Shown here: positions 44,346-54,944 of the stretch, piece by piece | How positions within the stretch are numbered: the first letter of the stretch is position 1 | Layout of the letters: each line of letters opens with the position of its first letter | From: Meghimatium bilineatum | Taxonomy: Eukaryota > Mollusca > Gastropoda > Stylommatophora > Philomycidae | NCBI GenBank assembly: GCA_034231615.1 | Contig: CM067312.1 | Span: 875,501-939,500, forward strand | Direction of reading: 5' to 3' | DNA length: 64,000 nt | Program-made: the position numbers and the translations under genes | The notes under the pieces: generated by a model | Seen by the model: the letters and a program-made list of their open reading frames with translations, nothing else | What the model was told of the DNA's origin: nothing | Databases searched by the model: none

Positions 44346-44954
44346 TCTACTACTCTTATCACATCACCCCTTAGATACTGTCATTAGTAATACCACTACT
44401 TCACTAATAGCTGTCTGTCGAGCGATACTGTTTAGGAGAGATCCTACATCGATCGTATGTAGCCCTTCTCACAGTATGAGATCACAGTACATAGATATCA
44501 CATTATTATATACTCACCCACTCGATGTCGGAGCTCACAAGCCCTGGCCCGCCACTATACAACAATCTAGCCCTGACTGCACACGGATACAAGTCGTTCG
44601 CGGCCCGAGTAGAGCCGAAGAGTACTCTCTCGTCCTCGCCTACGGAAACAGGGATGTGATTGTGTATATACACTCTAGGCTATTTAATGTTTCAGCCGAC
44701 GATCCTGCATTCTTGCGTTAATCATGTGGCCTTCCTACTTCCGTCTTTGGGATATATTAACGAATGATCTTGCGTCAGGTCCCTAGTTGCTGATTACATA
44801 CTACTGACGGCCTTTTTGTTTGCTTCATACATGTTTGTTTACGTTGAATCTTTTATTTCTGTAATCCATGGTTTGCGAGGTCTGACTCTGTCTTTCTATC
44901 CATCGTGTCTGTATTTTAGTGTTTTTTGAGGGGCACTGTCTGTTGGTAGTCTGA
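44346..44954. other. Unassigned; includes a GC-richer open stretch
   Basis: 44400-44721 stays open on the plus strand with mixed, non-repetitive codons and is richer in GC than its surroundings, ending at TAA 44719-44721. No domain was recognised and no acceptor site is evident. 44800-44950 may be an eroded LINE linker on the minus strand. Confidence 0.35.
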
Positions 44955-45345
44955 AAACATGTGGGAAAAAAACCACTTGATGTGTTGTCTTCTTATGTCG
45001 TCTCGCGTCTGTTTAAGTGTCCAAAATACTATCGGTTCCATCTTATGATTTTATTTAGAATCCACAATTCATTTAGTTTCAATAATTGCAACATTTCAAT
45101 GTTCTTATTTGTCATTCTCAATGATATTCGTATCATCTTTCTGTAGTATCTTTCTGTAGCATTTGTGTAAATTTGAGTGTTGAAATTACTAATCTTCTTT
45201 TAATCTCAACTGAACAATTTCCGCAACTGTTTATATTTGCTCCCAGATATTTGAATGTGTTTTCACATTCCAGTTCTATAATATACATTTTTATTATTGG
45301 TTTGTTCTTTGATTTGTATGTTGTCATAATGTTTGCTTTCTGTGT
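44955..45345 (-). mobile_element. LINE RT thumb and C-terminus, internally deleted
   Basis: The minus strand reads LNTQKANIMTTYKSKNKP, IELECENTFKYLGANINS, NCSVEIKRRLVISTLKFT, then jumps to ERYYRKMIRISLRMTN and NELWILNKIIRW, YFGHLNRRE. The order is that of a LINE after the palm, but the arm with VLLYGCETW between the two blocks is missing. Its N-terminal edge (LNTQKANIM) is the unit of the 28 bp array that follows at higher coordinates. Confidence 0.8.
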
Positions 45346-46085
45346 GTTTAGATATAATGTTTGCTTTCTGTGTGTTTAGATATAATGTTTGCTTTCTGTG
45401 TGTTTAGATATAATGTTTGCTTTCTGTGTGTTTAGATATAATGTTTGCTTTCTGTGTTTTTAGATATAATGTTTGCTTTCTGTGTGTTTAGATATAATGT
45501 TTGCTTTCTGTGTGTTTAGATATAATGTTTGCTTTCTGTGTGTTTAGATATAATGTTTGCTTTCTGTGTGTTTAGATATAATGTTTGCTTTCTGTGTGTT
45601 TAGATATAATGTTTGCTTTCTGTGTGTTTAGATATAATGTTTGCTTTCTGTGTGTTTAGATATAATGTTTGCTTTCTGTGTGTTGAGATATAATGTTTGC
45701 TTTCTGTGTGTTTAGATATAATGTTTGCTTTCTGTGTGTTTAGATATAATGTTTGCTTTCTGTGTGTTTAGATATAATGTTTGCTTTCTGTGTGTTTAGA
45801 TATAATGTTTGCTTTCTGTGTGTTTAGATATAATGTTTGCTTTCTGTGTGTTTAGATATAATTTTTGCTTTCTGTGTGTTTAGATGTAATGTTTGCTTTC
45901 TGTGTGTTTAGATGTAATGTTTGCTTTCTGTGTGTTTAGATGTAATGTTTGCTTTCTGTGTGTTTAGATGTAATGTTTGCTTTCTGTGTGTTTACATATA
46001 ATGTTTGCTTTCTGTGTGTTTAGATATAATGTTTGCTTTCTGTGTGTTTAGATATAATGTTTGCTTTATGTGTGTTTAGATATCA
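45346..46085. repeat. 28 bp minisatellite, about 26 copies, derived from LINE sequence
   Basis: Units contain ATATAATGTTTGCTTTCTGT and GTGTTTAG. The reverse complement of a unit reads CTAAACACACAGAAAGCAAA, which encodes LNTQKAN of the adjacent LINE frame. Subtypes ATATAAT and ATGTAAT are grouped. Confidence 0.96.
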
Positions 46086-46581
46086 ATTTTGAATCTCGCT
46101 GTATTTCTTTAATTTGACAATTATTTATTAAATATATTATATGGCATTCATTTCCTTACACGAGGTCACCCTTACCGAGGTCTATCTTACCGATGTAACC
46201 TGATTCCATCCTGATTATGTCAAACAACGAGTTGTGATAAACACAAGTGCAATATAAGCATGAACCAGACGTTCACAAAGAAATATCTAGCGAGATCTCG
46301 TCTTCAGGTACGTAGGTTTCCTTGTCATGTGATGGGATACAAAGAAATATGGCCTTTGAAAACGTTACTGTAAACTTCCGTTGCTGCTAGAAATCTGAAA
46401 ACTTGTGTGTTTTCATTTGCTCTTTATTGAGAAATGAACTATCGGCAAAAAGTACAAATATGAAACATTCTGTAAAAGGATAACCTTAGCATCTGATTCT
46501 ACAAGAGTTCTACTCCTTAGATCTCCTGCGATGAACATTTTAAGATCGGTGTTCATAATTGTTTACGAAATTTGTATTTGC
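46086..46581. other. Unassigned unique sequence
   Basis: No ORF or element could be assigned; the first 50 bases may be the LINE side flanking the array. Confidence 0.4.
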
Positions 46582-48848
46582 TCATCAGGGCACAGTACAA
46601 ATAGTTGTGTGGATTGTAGTCTAGTTTTGGAATCATTCATCAGGGCACAGTACAAATAGTTGTGTGGATTGTAGTCTAGTTTTGGAATCATTCATCAGGG
46701 CACAGTACAAATAGTTGTGTGGATTGTAGTCTAGTTTTGGAATCATTCATCAGGGCACAGTACAAATAGTTGTGTGGATTGTAGTCTAGTTTTGGAATCA
46801 TTCATCAGGGCACAGTACAAATAGTTGTGTGGATTGTAGTCTAGTTTTGGAATCATTCATCAGGGCACAGTACCAATAGTTGTGTGGATTGTAGTCTAGT
46901 TTTGGAATCATTCATCAGGGTACAGTACAAATAGTTGTGTGGATTGTAGTCTAGTTTTGGAATCATTCATCAGGGTACAGTACAAATAGTTGTGTGGATT
47001 GTAGTCTAGTTTTGGAATCATTCATCAGGGAACAGTACAAATAGTTGTGTGGATTGTAGTCTAGTTTTGGAATCATTCATCAGGGCACAGTACAAATAGT
47101 TGTGTGGATTGTAGTCTAGTTTTGGAATCATTCATCAGGGCACAGTACAAATAGTTGTGTGGATTGTAGTCTAGTTTTTGAATCATTCATCAGGGCACAG
47201 TACAAATAGTTGTGTGGATTGTAGTCTAGTTTTGGAATCATTCATCAGGGCACAGTACAAATAGTTGTGTGGATTGTAGTCTAGTTTTGGAATCATTCAT
47301 CAGGGCACAGTACAAATAGTTGTGTGGATTGTAGTCTAGTATTGGAATCATTCATCAGGGCACAGTACAAATAGTTGTGTGGATTGTAGTCTAGTTTTGG
47401 AATCATTCATACAGTACAAATAGTTGTGTGGATTGTAGTCTAGTTTTGGAATCATTCATCAGGGTACAGTACAAATAGTTGTGTGGATTGTAGTCTAGTT
47501 TTGGAATCATTCATCAGGGAACAGTACAAATAGTTGTGTGGATTGTAGTCTAGTTTTGGAATCATTCATCAGGGCACAGTACAAATAGTTGTGTGGATTG
47601 TAGTCTAGTTTTGGAATCATTCATCAGGGCACAGTACAAATAGTTGTGTGGATTGTAGTCTAGTTTTGGAATCATTCATCAGGGCACAGTACAAATAGTT
47701 GTGTGGATTGTAGTCTAGTTTTGGAATCATTCATCAGGGCACAGTACAAATAGTTGTGTGGATTGTAGTCTAGTTTTGGAATCATTCATCAGGGCACAGT
47801 ACAAATAGTTGTGTGGATTGTAGTCTAGTTTTGGAATCATTCATCAGGGCACAGTACAAATAGTTGTGTGGATTGTAGTCTAGTTTTGGAATCATTCATC
47901 AGGGCACAGTACAAATAGTTGTGTGGATTGTAGTCTAGTTTTGGAATCATTCATCAGGGCACAGTACAAATAGTTGTGTGGATTGTAGTCTAGTTTTGGA
48001 ATCATTCATCAGGGCACAGTACAAATAGTTGTGTGGATTGTAGTCTAGTTTTGGAATCATTCATCAGGGCACAGTACAAATAGTTGTGTGGATTTTAGTA
48101 TAGTTTTGGAATCATTCATCAGGGCACAGTACAAATAGTTATGTGGATTGTAGTCTAGTTTTGGAATCATTCATCAGGGTACAGTACAAATAGTTGTGTG
48201 GATTGTAGTCTAGTTTTGGAATCATTCATCAGGGCACGGTATAAATAGTTGTGTGGATTGTAGTCTAGTTTTGGAATCATTCATCAGGGCACAGTACAAA
48301 TAGTTGTGTGGATTGTAGTCTAGTTTTGGAATCATTCATCAGGGCACAGTACAAATAGTTGTGTGGATTGTAGTCTAGTTTTGGAATCATTCATCAGGGC
48401 ACAGTACAAATAGTTATGTGGATTGTAGTCTAGTTTTGGAATCATTCATCAGGGCACAGTACAAATAGTTGTGTGGATTGTAGTCTAGTTTTGGAATCAT
48501 TCATCAGGGCACAGTACAAATAGTTGTGTGGATTGTAGTCTAGTTTTGGAATCATTCATCAGGGCACAGTACAAATAGTTGTGTGGATTGTAGTCTAGTT
48601 TTGGAATCATTCATCAGGGCACAGTACAAATAGTTGTGTGGATTGTAGTCTAGTTTTGGAATCATTCATCAGGGCACAGTACAAATAGTTGTGTGGATTG
48701 TAGTCTAGTTTTGGAATCATTCATCAGGGCACAGTACAAATAGTTGTGTGGATTGTAGTCTAGTTTTGGAATCATTCATCAGGGCACAGTACAAATAGTT
48801 GTGTGGATTGTAGTCTAGTTTTGGAATCATTCATCAGGGTACAGTATA
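46582..48848. repeat. 55 bp minisatellite, about 41 copies
   Basis: Units contain TCATTCATCAGGGCACAGTA and CAAATAGTTGTGTGGATTGT. Copies are almost identical; GGGTAC and GGGAAC variants appear in the same order at about 46918-47040 and 47459-47525. One copy at 47400 has lost CAGGGC and flanking bases. Confidence 0.98.
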
Positions 48849-48964
48849 CGTAATAGTCAACTATGTAAGCGATATATCAACTATGTATGAAATATGCAAG
48901 CAATATGTCATCGATATTGGTTAATTAGAAGATCCTTAATTGTGTGTGATTTAACTTTCGTTTT

Positions 48965-49855
48965 TGCTTCCTTACCTCAGATGTCTTCCTTACCTCAGAT
49001 GTCTTCCTTACCTCAGATGTCTTCCTTACCTCAGATGTCTTCCTTACCTCAGATGTCTTCTTTACCTCAGATGTCTTCCTTTCATCAGATGGCTTCCATA
49101 TATCAGATGTCTTCATTTCATCAGATGTCTTCCTTACCTGTGATGTCTTCTTACCTCAGATGTCTTCATTTCATGAGATGTCTTCTTTTCATGAGATGTC
49201 TTCATTTCATCAGATGTCTTCATTTCATGAGATGTCTTCATTTCATCAGACGTCTTCCTTACCTGAGATGTCTTCATTTCATCAGACGTCTTCCTTACCT
49301 GAGATGTCTTCCTTACCTCAGACGTCTTCATTTCATCAGATGTCTTTATTTAATCAGATGTCTTCATCAGATTTCTTCCTTACCTCAGACGTCTTCATTT
49401 CATCAGATGTCTTTATTTAATCAGATGTCTTCATCAGATTTCTTCCTTACCTCAGACGTCTTCATTTCATCAGATGTCTTTATTTAATCAGATGTCTTCA
49501 TCAGATTTCTTCCTTACCTCAGACGTCTTCATTTCATCAGATGTCTTTATTTAATCAGATGTCTTCATCAGATTTCTTCCTCACCTCAGATGTCTTCATT
49601 TCATCAGATGCCTTTATTTAATCAGATGTCTTCCTGTCATCAGATGTCTTCCTGTCATCAGATGTCTTCATCAGATTTCTTCCTCACCTCAGATGTCTTC
49701 ATTTCATCAGATGCCTTTATTTAATCAGATGTCTTCCTGTCATCAGATGTCTTCCTTACCTCAGACGTTTTCATTTCATCAGATGTTTTTCTTTCATCAG
49801 ATGTCTTCCTCACCTCAGATGTCTTCATTTCATCAGATGTCTTCCTTACCTCATG
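48965..49855. repeat. 15-18 bp repeat, about 55 copies
   Basis: Units CTTCCTTACCTCAGATGT and CTTCATTTCATCAGATGT mix. A block of about 64 bp (CATCAGATTTCTTCCTTACC through TTTATTTAATCAGATG) is repeated four times from 49365 to 49570. Confidence 0.95.
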
Positions 49856-50324
49856 ATAGAATTTCCATTTACCGATATTCACTTGTGTATATTTTAGCTT
49901 GAGCTTGCGGTTGCTAATGTTATTTTACCCGCCAACTAATACCAGCCATTAGCTGCTAGACAAACGTAACTTGACCTTACACTTAGTCCGTCTTCACATG
50001 ACTTAATTGCAGTCGCATTAACCATTGTGTTTGTCAAGTCAGGTGCCAACAGTGACTTTAAACGTTCGCCATTGCCTCATGTTACACTCGGCAACATATT
50101 TCTTATAAAAGTTACGTTACTGAAATGTTATTAGTCTTTTTTGATCAATTTTGAAATGCTCTGCACAAATATGACAGTCTAATTTCAAGATTGTCTCAAA
50201 TTTTTTTTATAATCTGTAAAAACGAATGTTTCCATAATGAAATACATGTCAATAGTAATAATGCAACGGTTAATACATTGTACATAATCAAGTCATAGAC
50301 TTTTACCTTGATGTCTTCGTCTGT
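49856..50324. other. Unassigned, downstream flank of the pseudogene
   Basis: No poly(A) remnant that would mark a processed copy could be singled out; the T-run at 50204-50210 lies within the minus reading frame. Confidence 0.4.
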
Positions 50325-50544
50325 CTCTTGTATGGTAGCATATCTGTGGAGTGTCCAGCAATAGTCAGCCAACATTGTAGTTGACCATTTCCCCTGGTGT
50401 CTTTGTTCTATTGTTGCGATATATTGATGAAAACATTCTCCATGTTCATTACTAACCATGCCACAGTTCTCAGGGAAGAAATTCAGATGGGAATGAAGGA
50501 AGTGGGGGATCGTTAGAGACACATCGCAACCAAGTATCTGATAC

Positions 50545-51075
50545 TTCATCAACATGTCTCATACTAGTTCCTTGTAGTTTTCTGTGATACGTAATCAACA
50601 TCTCTTCTAATAGTTCCTTGTAGTTTTCTACTAGTTCCTTGTAGTTTTCTACTAGTTCCTTGTAGTTTTCTACTAGTTCCTTGTAGTTTTCTGTGATACG
50701 TAATCAACATCTCTTCTAATAGTTCCTTGTAGTTTTCTAGTAGTTCCTTGTAGTTTTCTACTAGTTCCTTGTAGTTTTCTACTAGTTCCTTGTAGTTTTC
50801 TGTGATACGTAATCAACATCTCTTCTAATAGTTCCTTGTAGTTTTCTACTAGTTCCTTGTAGTTTTCTACTAGTTCCTTGTAGTTTTCTGTGATACTTCA
50901 TCAACATATCTTCTACTAGTTCCTTGTAGTTTTCTGTGATATTTCGCAAGCGTGTCTTCTACTAGTTCCTTGTAAATTTCTGTGATACTTCATCAGGGAA
51001 TCTTCTACTAGTTCCTCGTAGTTTTCTGTGATATTTCATCAGCGTGTCTTGTACTAGTTTCTTGTAGTTTTCTGC
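50545..51075. repeat. Composite 23/47 bp array inside the pseudogene
   Basis: Units ACTAGTTCCTTGTAGTTTTC, with or without TGTGATAC.T.ATCAACAT, form a mixture of 20-25 bp and 45-48 bp steps. The reverse complement of the long unit encodes ENYKELVEDMLMKY, which is the junction between the AENYKKLVQD and HFLHSHL pieces of the pseudogene, so the array grew from it. Confidence 0.9.
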
Positions 51076-51599
51076 CCCAACATTACCTAGAAATTTGGTA
51101 GACACTTGTTGAAACGTATTCCATGATTATTTCGCATCACCTTGCAGCATATTATTGAACAGGTCACATTTTAAGAGTTCTCAAACCTGAGTCCCCACAA
51201 AAACTCCATCTTTGATCTATGATTCACTGATTCAAGGGAAGTTGTCATGCAGGTATCGGAAATCTGACCAAGTCCGGTCCATAACATTCACGAAACTCTT
51301 CATGAAACCCAGTTTATGTGAATGGTGGTTGCAGGATTTTTTGAGACTTGACCACAGCTGGGTGCTGGACATTCTTCTCTCCTCGACCACAGTTGGGTGC
51401 TGGGATTCTTCTATCCAAATACTACATTGTGTTGTAAATCCATTCCTTCTGCAAGTTGTACAATTCCCTTCTTCGGCTATTCCACTCACATACATACGTA
51501 TTTTGTATCTCCCTGCTGCAGTCCCATTAACAGGACAACTGCCTTCAAATCACTACATAGGTGCCAACTGTACTTGTTATACTCAATGTAATTCAATAT

Positions 51600-51830
51600 C
51601 TGTTTTAAGTTATCGTGTGTCTCTTCCATGTGGACATCATGTGCTACTGGTATAGATGGAAGACGGTTTCAATTGTGCAAAATCACAGCCTTAAGACTCA
51701 GTTTCGGCGAGTGTACAAAAAGTCTTCATTCTTGTGTGGCATGAGTTATATGTAAGTAGACTTCCATCTATTCCAGTAACGCATATGCTGTCCACATGCA
51801 AGACACATACCATCATTTAACACAAATACT
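51600..51830. repeat. Inverted repeat with about 60 bp arms
   Basis: The reverse complement of 51600-51668 (CTTCCATCTATACCAGTAGC and TGTCCACATGGAAGA) aligns with 51763-51830 (CTTCCATCTATTCCAGTAAC and TGTCCACATGCAAGA), about 78% by eye. The left arm is pseudogene sequence (IPVAHDVHMEET). Confidence 0.7.
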
Positions 51831-52540
51831 GAACTACATTGAGTGATATGTTCAGCATATGAGTGCACGTGTATTTAGGATATGTAAAGCATATGGGTTC
51901 ATATGTATTTATGAATATGAGTGTGCGTATATGTAAACATACGGATGCATGTATATATATGATTATGAGTGTACGCAAAAGCCTAGTGCTTATTGTAGGA
52001 GATACATTATATACACGTATATAAACATTGACATGAGACTATATACATGTATATAAACATTGACATGAAACTATATATTTTTATAATTTACATTTATTTT
52101 TTTTCATAAAAAATATGAATAAAATAAATTAAAATATTATTTAATTTTAAAAAAAGAAAAGAAACAAAATTTCCTCCACAGATACTACGAGACCATCCAA
52201 ATCTAAGGATGTAAAAGACGCAACACAAGATCTAGAACCAATCATTTACAGGAGGAGAACGGAGACCACAAGTTCAAGACAAAAAGCACCAATTAAATAA
52301 TCACACAGTCCTTCGGAGGGCTACATTCTAATCCCCCAATATGTGTATGTCCTTATCAGGACACGCAGACCAGACCCCAGGTCAAACCACCAGTCTCTAA
52401 CAGGACAACCCAGACCATTAAGCCACAATATACCATTGTATATGTAACCACTGGAAAACCATTCCAAGGTTGGAATGAGCGTGTGTTCCTCTCGAAAGAC
52501 TAGCCCACCAACAAACAAACAAACAAATAAACAAACAAAA
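51750..52540 (+). mobile_element. Retroposon inserted in the pseudogene, with target duplication and CAAA tail
   Basis: TGGCATGAGTTAT at 51737-51749 and TGTCATGAGTTAT at 52541-52553 match at 12 of 13 bases and flank the insert. The pseudogene frame (ITHD / THATQE) is cut exactly there. The right end is an A-rich (CAAA)n tail (52510-52540), as left by target-primed insertion on the plus strand. The interior is mostly unassigned; 52190-52500 is GC-richer. The first 80 bases match the pseudogene in inverted orientation. Confidence 0.75.
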
Positions 52541-52614
52541 TGTCATGAGTTATTTTTAAAGCGTTGATGAGGCCCTCAGTATCGGAACAGAATAATAGCG
52601 AGATTACTTTCCTT

Positions 52615-52975
52615 TCTGAAGAAAGACCCCCAACTTTGGCTCCAACTGTGACTCCAACTGTGGCTCCAACTGTGACTCCAACTGTGGCTCCAACTGTGAC
52701 TCCAACTGTGGCTCCAACTGTGGCTCTAACTGTTGCTCCAACTGTGACTCCAACTGTGGCTCTAACTGTGACTCCAACTGTGGCTCCAACTGTGACTCCA
52801 ACTGTGGCTCCAACTGTGACTCCAACTGTGGCTCCAACTGTGACTCCAACTGTGGCTCCAACTGTGGCTCTAACTGTGACTCCAACTGTGACTCCAACTG
52901 TGGCTCCAACTGTGGCTCCAACTGTGGCTCCAACTGTGGCTCCAACTGTGACTCCAACTGTGGCTCCAACTGCTG
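52615..52975. repeat. 12 bp repeat inside the pseudogene, about 30 copies
   Basis: Units GTGACTCCAACT and GTGGCTCCAACT (rarely CTCTAACT). It lies between the SYRNCHQ and FLQKGKVI pieces of the pseudogene and stays in frame on the minus strand as QLEPQLES. The six-residue peptide period is a by-product of two 12 bp types. Confidence 0.97.
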
Positions 52976-53261
52976 GTGGCAATTTCGATATGAAGTAATT
53001 GTGCCATCTTCTTCTAGAAGATTCCATTGTTGGAGTCTTGATCCGACCAATTCTGGCGTGTTCTTGGAGAAGTCCAAATCACGAACCAGGTCATTTAGTT
53101 CTTCGTGTCTTATGTTCTGTGTAGTTGATGATGTACTACAGTCAAAATCAGACTCACTGCATGATGGCGGACCAGGAGAAGAACAGATCATCTCACCCTT
53201 GTCCTCATCAGATGAATCAAGAGAATATTCTGCTGGAGGTTCTGGAATAGGAAGTCCCTCA

Positions 53262-53358
53262 CCATGTGGAACTGGTCTCACCATGTGGAACTGGTCTCAC
53301 CATCTGGAACTGGTCTCACCATCTGGAACTGGTCTCACCATCTGGAACTGGTCTCAGT
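53262..53358. repeat. 20 bp repeat inside the pseudogene, 5 copies
   Basis: Unit CACCATCTGGAACTGGTCTC (first copies CATGTGG). The reverse complement encodes the RPVPDGE/RPVPHGE segment just after PNIPSV. Confidence 0.95.
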
Positions 53359-53636
53359 ACAGACGGAATGTTTGGGTAGATTATTATAGACTTCTTTTGA
53401 TTCGTGTTCCGCCGGAAAGAAGAAGAACCAAGCAGAAGTAACAGTAAGTTATGTGGTTTCTTGTCTCTCTCCACACCCACGGGGACTGCACAACATCATT
53501 GATGATGATTTTGTCATTCAATCACAGCTGGGTTGTACATGTAGCACAGCACATGTGCGATGTCCAAGGCTTGACGTGGTCACCAACACTTCCTGCATAC
53601 ATCAGTAGAAGATCAGTAGAGGCATGTAGAATATAT

Positions 53637-53661
53637 TCAATAGACAGATTTAATAGAATAG

Positions 53662-53697
<36 letters not shown>

Positions 53698-53780
53698 GGA
53701 TGGATGGATGGATGAATAGATGGATGGATGAATAGATGGATGGATGGATGGATGGATGAATAGATGGATGGATGAATAAA
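53637..53780. repeat. TA run and GATG/GATA microsatellite
   Basis: TATATATA at 53660-53680 followed by GATGGATGGATG and GATGAATA units. Confidence 0.9.
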
Positions 53781-53902
53781 TTTTAATAGATATAAAGATA
53801 TAAATATCATAAAAGTACATTAGATTACATTAGATTTGGTAGGCTAGTAGATAGGTTAGATTAGATAGAACGATATATATATATATGTGTGTATCAGGAT
53901 CA

Positions 53903-54600
53903 CTAGGTGACATATTCATTCCAGAACGTAGTCTTTCCCATTGATCTCTTGAAGTCTCCGCGGTCTTGAGCAAGTTGTCCTGCCTCTTCCAGTAACACTC
54001 TCTCCATGCCGTCGTGTCTCCGAATGTGACCGAAAAAAATAGCTTTTTTCTTTAATATGGTTTTCAGAAGCCAGACTTCTTGGATGTTAAATGTTCGTAA
54101 CACCTCCTGGTTTGTTTTCCTTGCTGTCCATGAAAAAAAACAACTGTCAATACTGCATTTTACCAGTTCAGGCGCTGTAGGGAGGGGATTGAATGATAAC
54201 GCTGTGTGATATAGGCCGCATGCTCTTGCTGTCGCCACGTCATGTACAGGGTGAGTTTTTTTAATTTACCCTCCGACAGAAAAAACCCAGTCCTTACCGG
54301 GGATCGAACTCTAGACCTCACTCGTGTGAGACTAGCGTCCTAACCTCTCGACCATGCGCCACACTTGCTACATGGTATTCTCAAAATGCTTCTATAGCAC
54401 TTTAATTCAAAAGATGTTATTCTCTTGACCACTGTTTTATTTAGTGTTCATGCTTCACATCCATATGTCGCCACAGGAAACACTTGTTCGTAGTAAACAC
54501 AACCTGTTTCTTATGTAAGTACCCTTCTATAGTTTCTTTAGGTGGTTTAATTTTGCCAGTGCCATTGCTGTTCTTCTCCTGATCTCAACTGCAGTCCCCC
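53903..54600 (-). mobile_element. LINE C-terminal region interrupted by a SINE
   Basis: Above the SINE the minus strand reads VATYGCEA, a stop, TLNKTVVKRITSFELKCY and RSILRIP. Below it, it continues WTARKTNQEVLRTFNIQE, LLKTILKKKAIFFGHIRR and HDGMERVLLE, ending near 53903. Joined across the SINE this is the usual YGCETW...CYR..LRI(P/S)WT...TN..V order, also seen at 4440-4600. Stops and frameshifts make it inactive. Confidence 0.82.
54133..54363 (-). mobile_element. tRNA-derived SINE, family 1, copy 2, with target-site duplication
   Basis: On the minus strand the head starts GTGTGGCGCATGGTCGAGAG (A-box) and has GAGTTCGATCCCCGG (B-box), then CTGTCGGAGGGTAAATTAAA. The body and end match 28308-28610, including a final TTGACAGTTGTTTTTTTT. 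CTTGCTACATGG (54364-54375) and CTTGCTGTCCATG (54120-54132) are a diverged target duplication, and LINE codons continue across it. Confidence 0.85.
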
Positions 54601-54634
54601 TCATTGTTTATATGTTTTATATCATTGTTTATAT

Positions 54635-54635
<1 letters not shown>

Positions 54636-54666
<31 letters not shown>
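54636..54666. repeat. (TA)n run
   Basis: About 15 TA units. 54667-54944 after it is unassigned. Confidence 0.95.
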
Positions 54667-54670
<4 letters not shown>

Positions 54671-54944
54671 TCTATAAAGTAGCGGATTGTAACGTCCAAT
54701 ACCTCGTGATACCTTCATGACAGGTGGCCTATGATTATATAACAGCAGTCCGCCATGCAATATGTAGAACATCTATACGTAGATCCATATGACACATGTT
54801 GACATAAAGTCACATGACAGATGTCTTTGACTGGGAAATACATGTACTGTTGTCGTGGAAACTCAAAGATGGCGTCTCCAGACAGAAAGTCGCTTCAAAC
54901 ATGTTTCGTATCTATCTTAAACTTCATCCATCTGATGTCATCTG

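Larger units (their letters stand above)
50325..53620 (-). pseudogene. Intron-less pseudogene of a conserved invertebrate family of unknown function
   Basis: Ordered pieces of one protein are legible on the minus strand. They are a CX2C N-terminal block (VKPWTSHMCCATC, then HITYCYFC), PNIPSVLRPVP, LPIPEPP, EELNDLVRDLDFSKN, SRLQQWNLL, FCSDTEGLINALKITHD, RLFVHSPKLSLKAVILHN, VAHDVHMEETHDN, DLKAVVLLMGLQQGDTKY, CEWNSRR, KLGFMKSFVNVMD, KDGVFVGTQV, FLGNVGAENYKKLVQD, HFLHSHLNFFPENCG, NEHGECFHQ and QGKWSTTMLADYCWTL. I recognise this order from many uncharacterised multi-copy proteins of invertebrates; their role is not known, and a link to a mobile element is possible. Stops and frameshifts occur throughout. 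Three arrays (50545-51075, 52615-52975, 53262-53358) and a retroposon (51750-52540) split it. The true start, above 53620, was not found. Confidence 0.8.

Noticed and set aside
46582..48848. CRISPR array
   Set aside because: Whole 55 bp units are identical with no unique spacers, and the context is eukaryotic.
51212..51655. Plus-strand ORF of 147 residues
   Set aside because: It is antisense to the recognisable minus-strand pseudogene frames.
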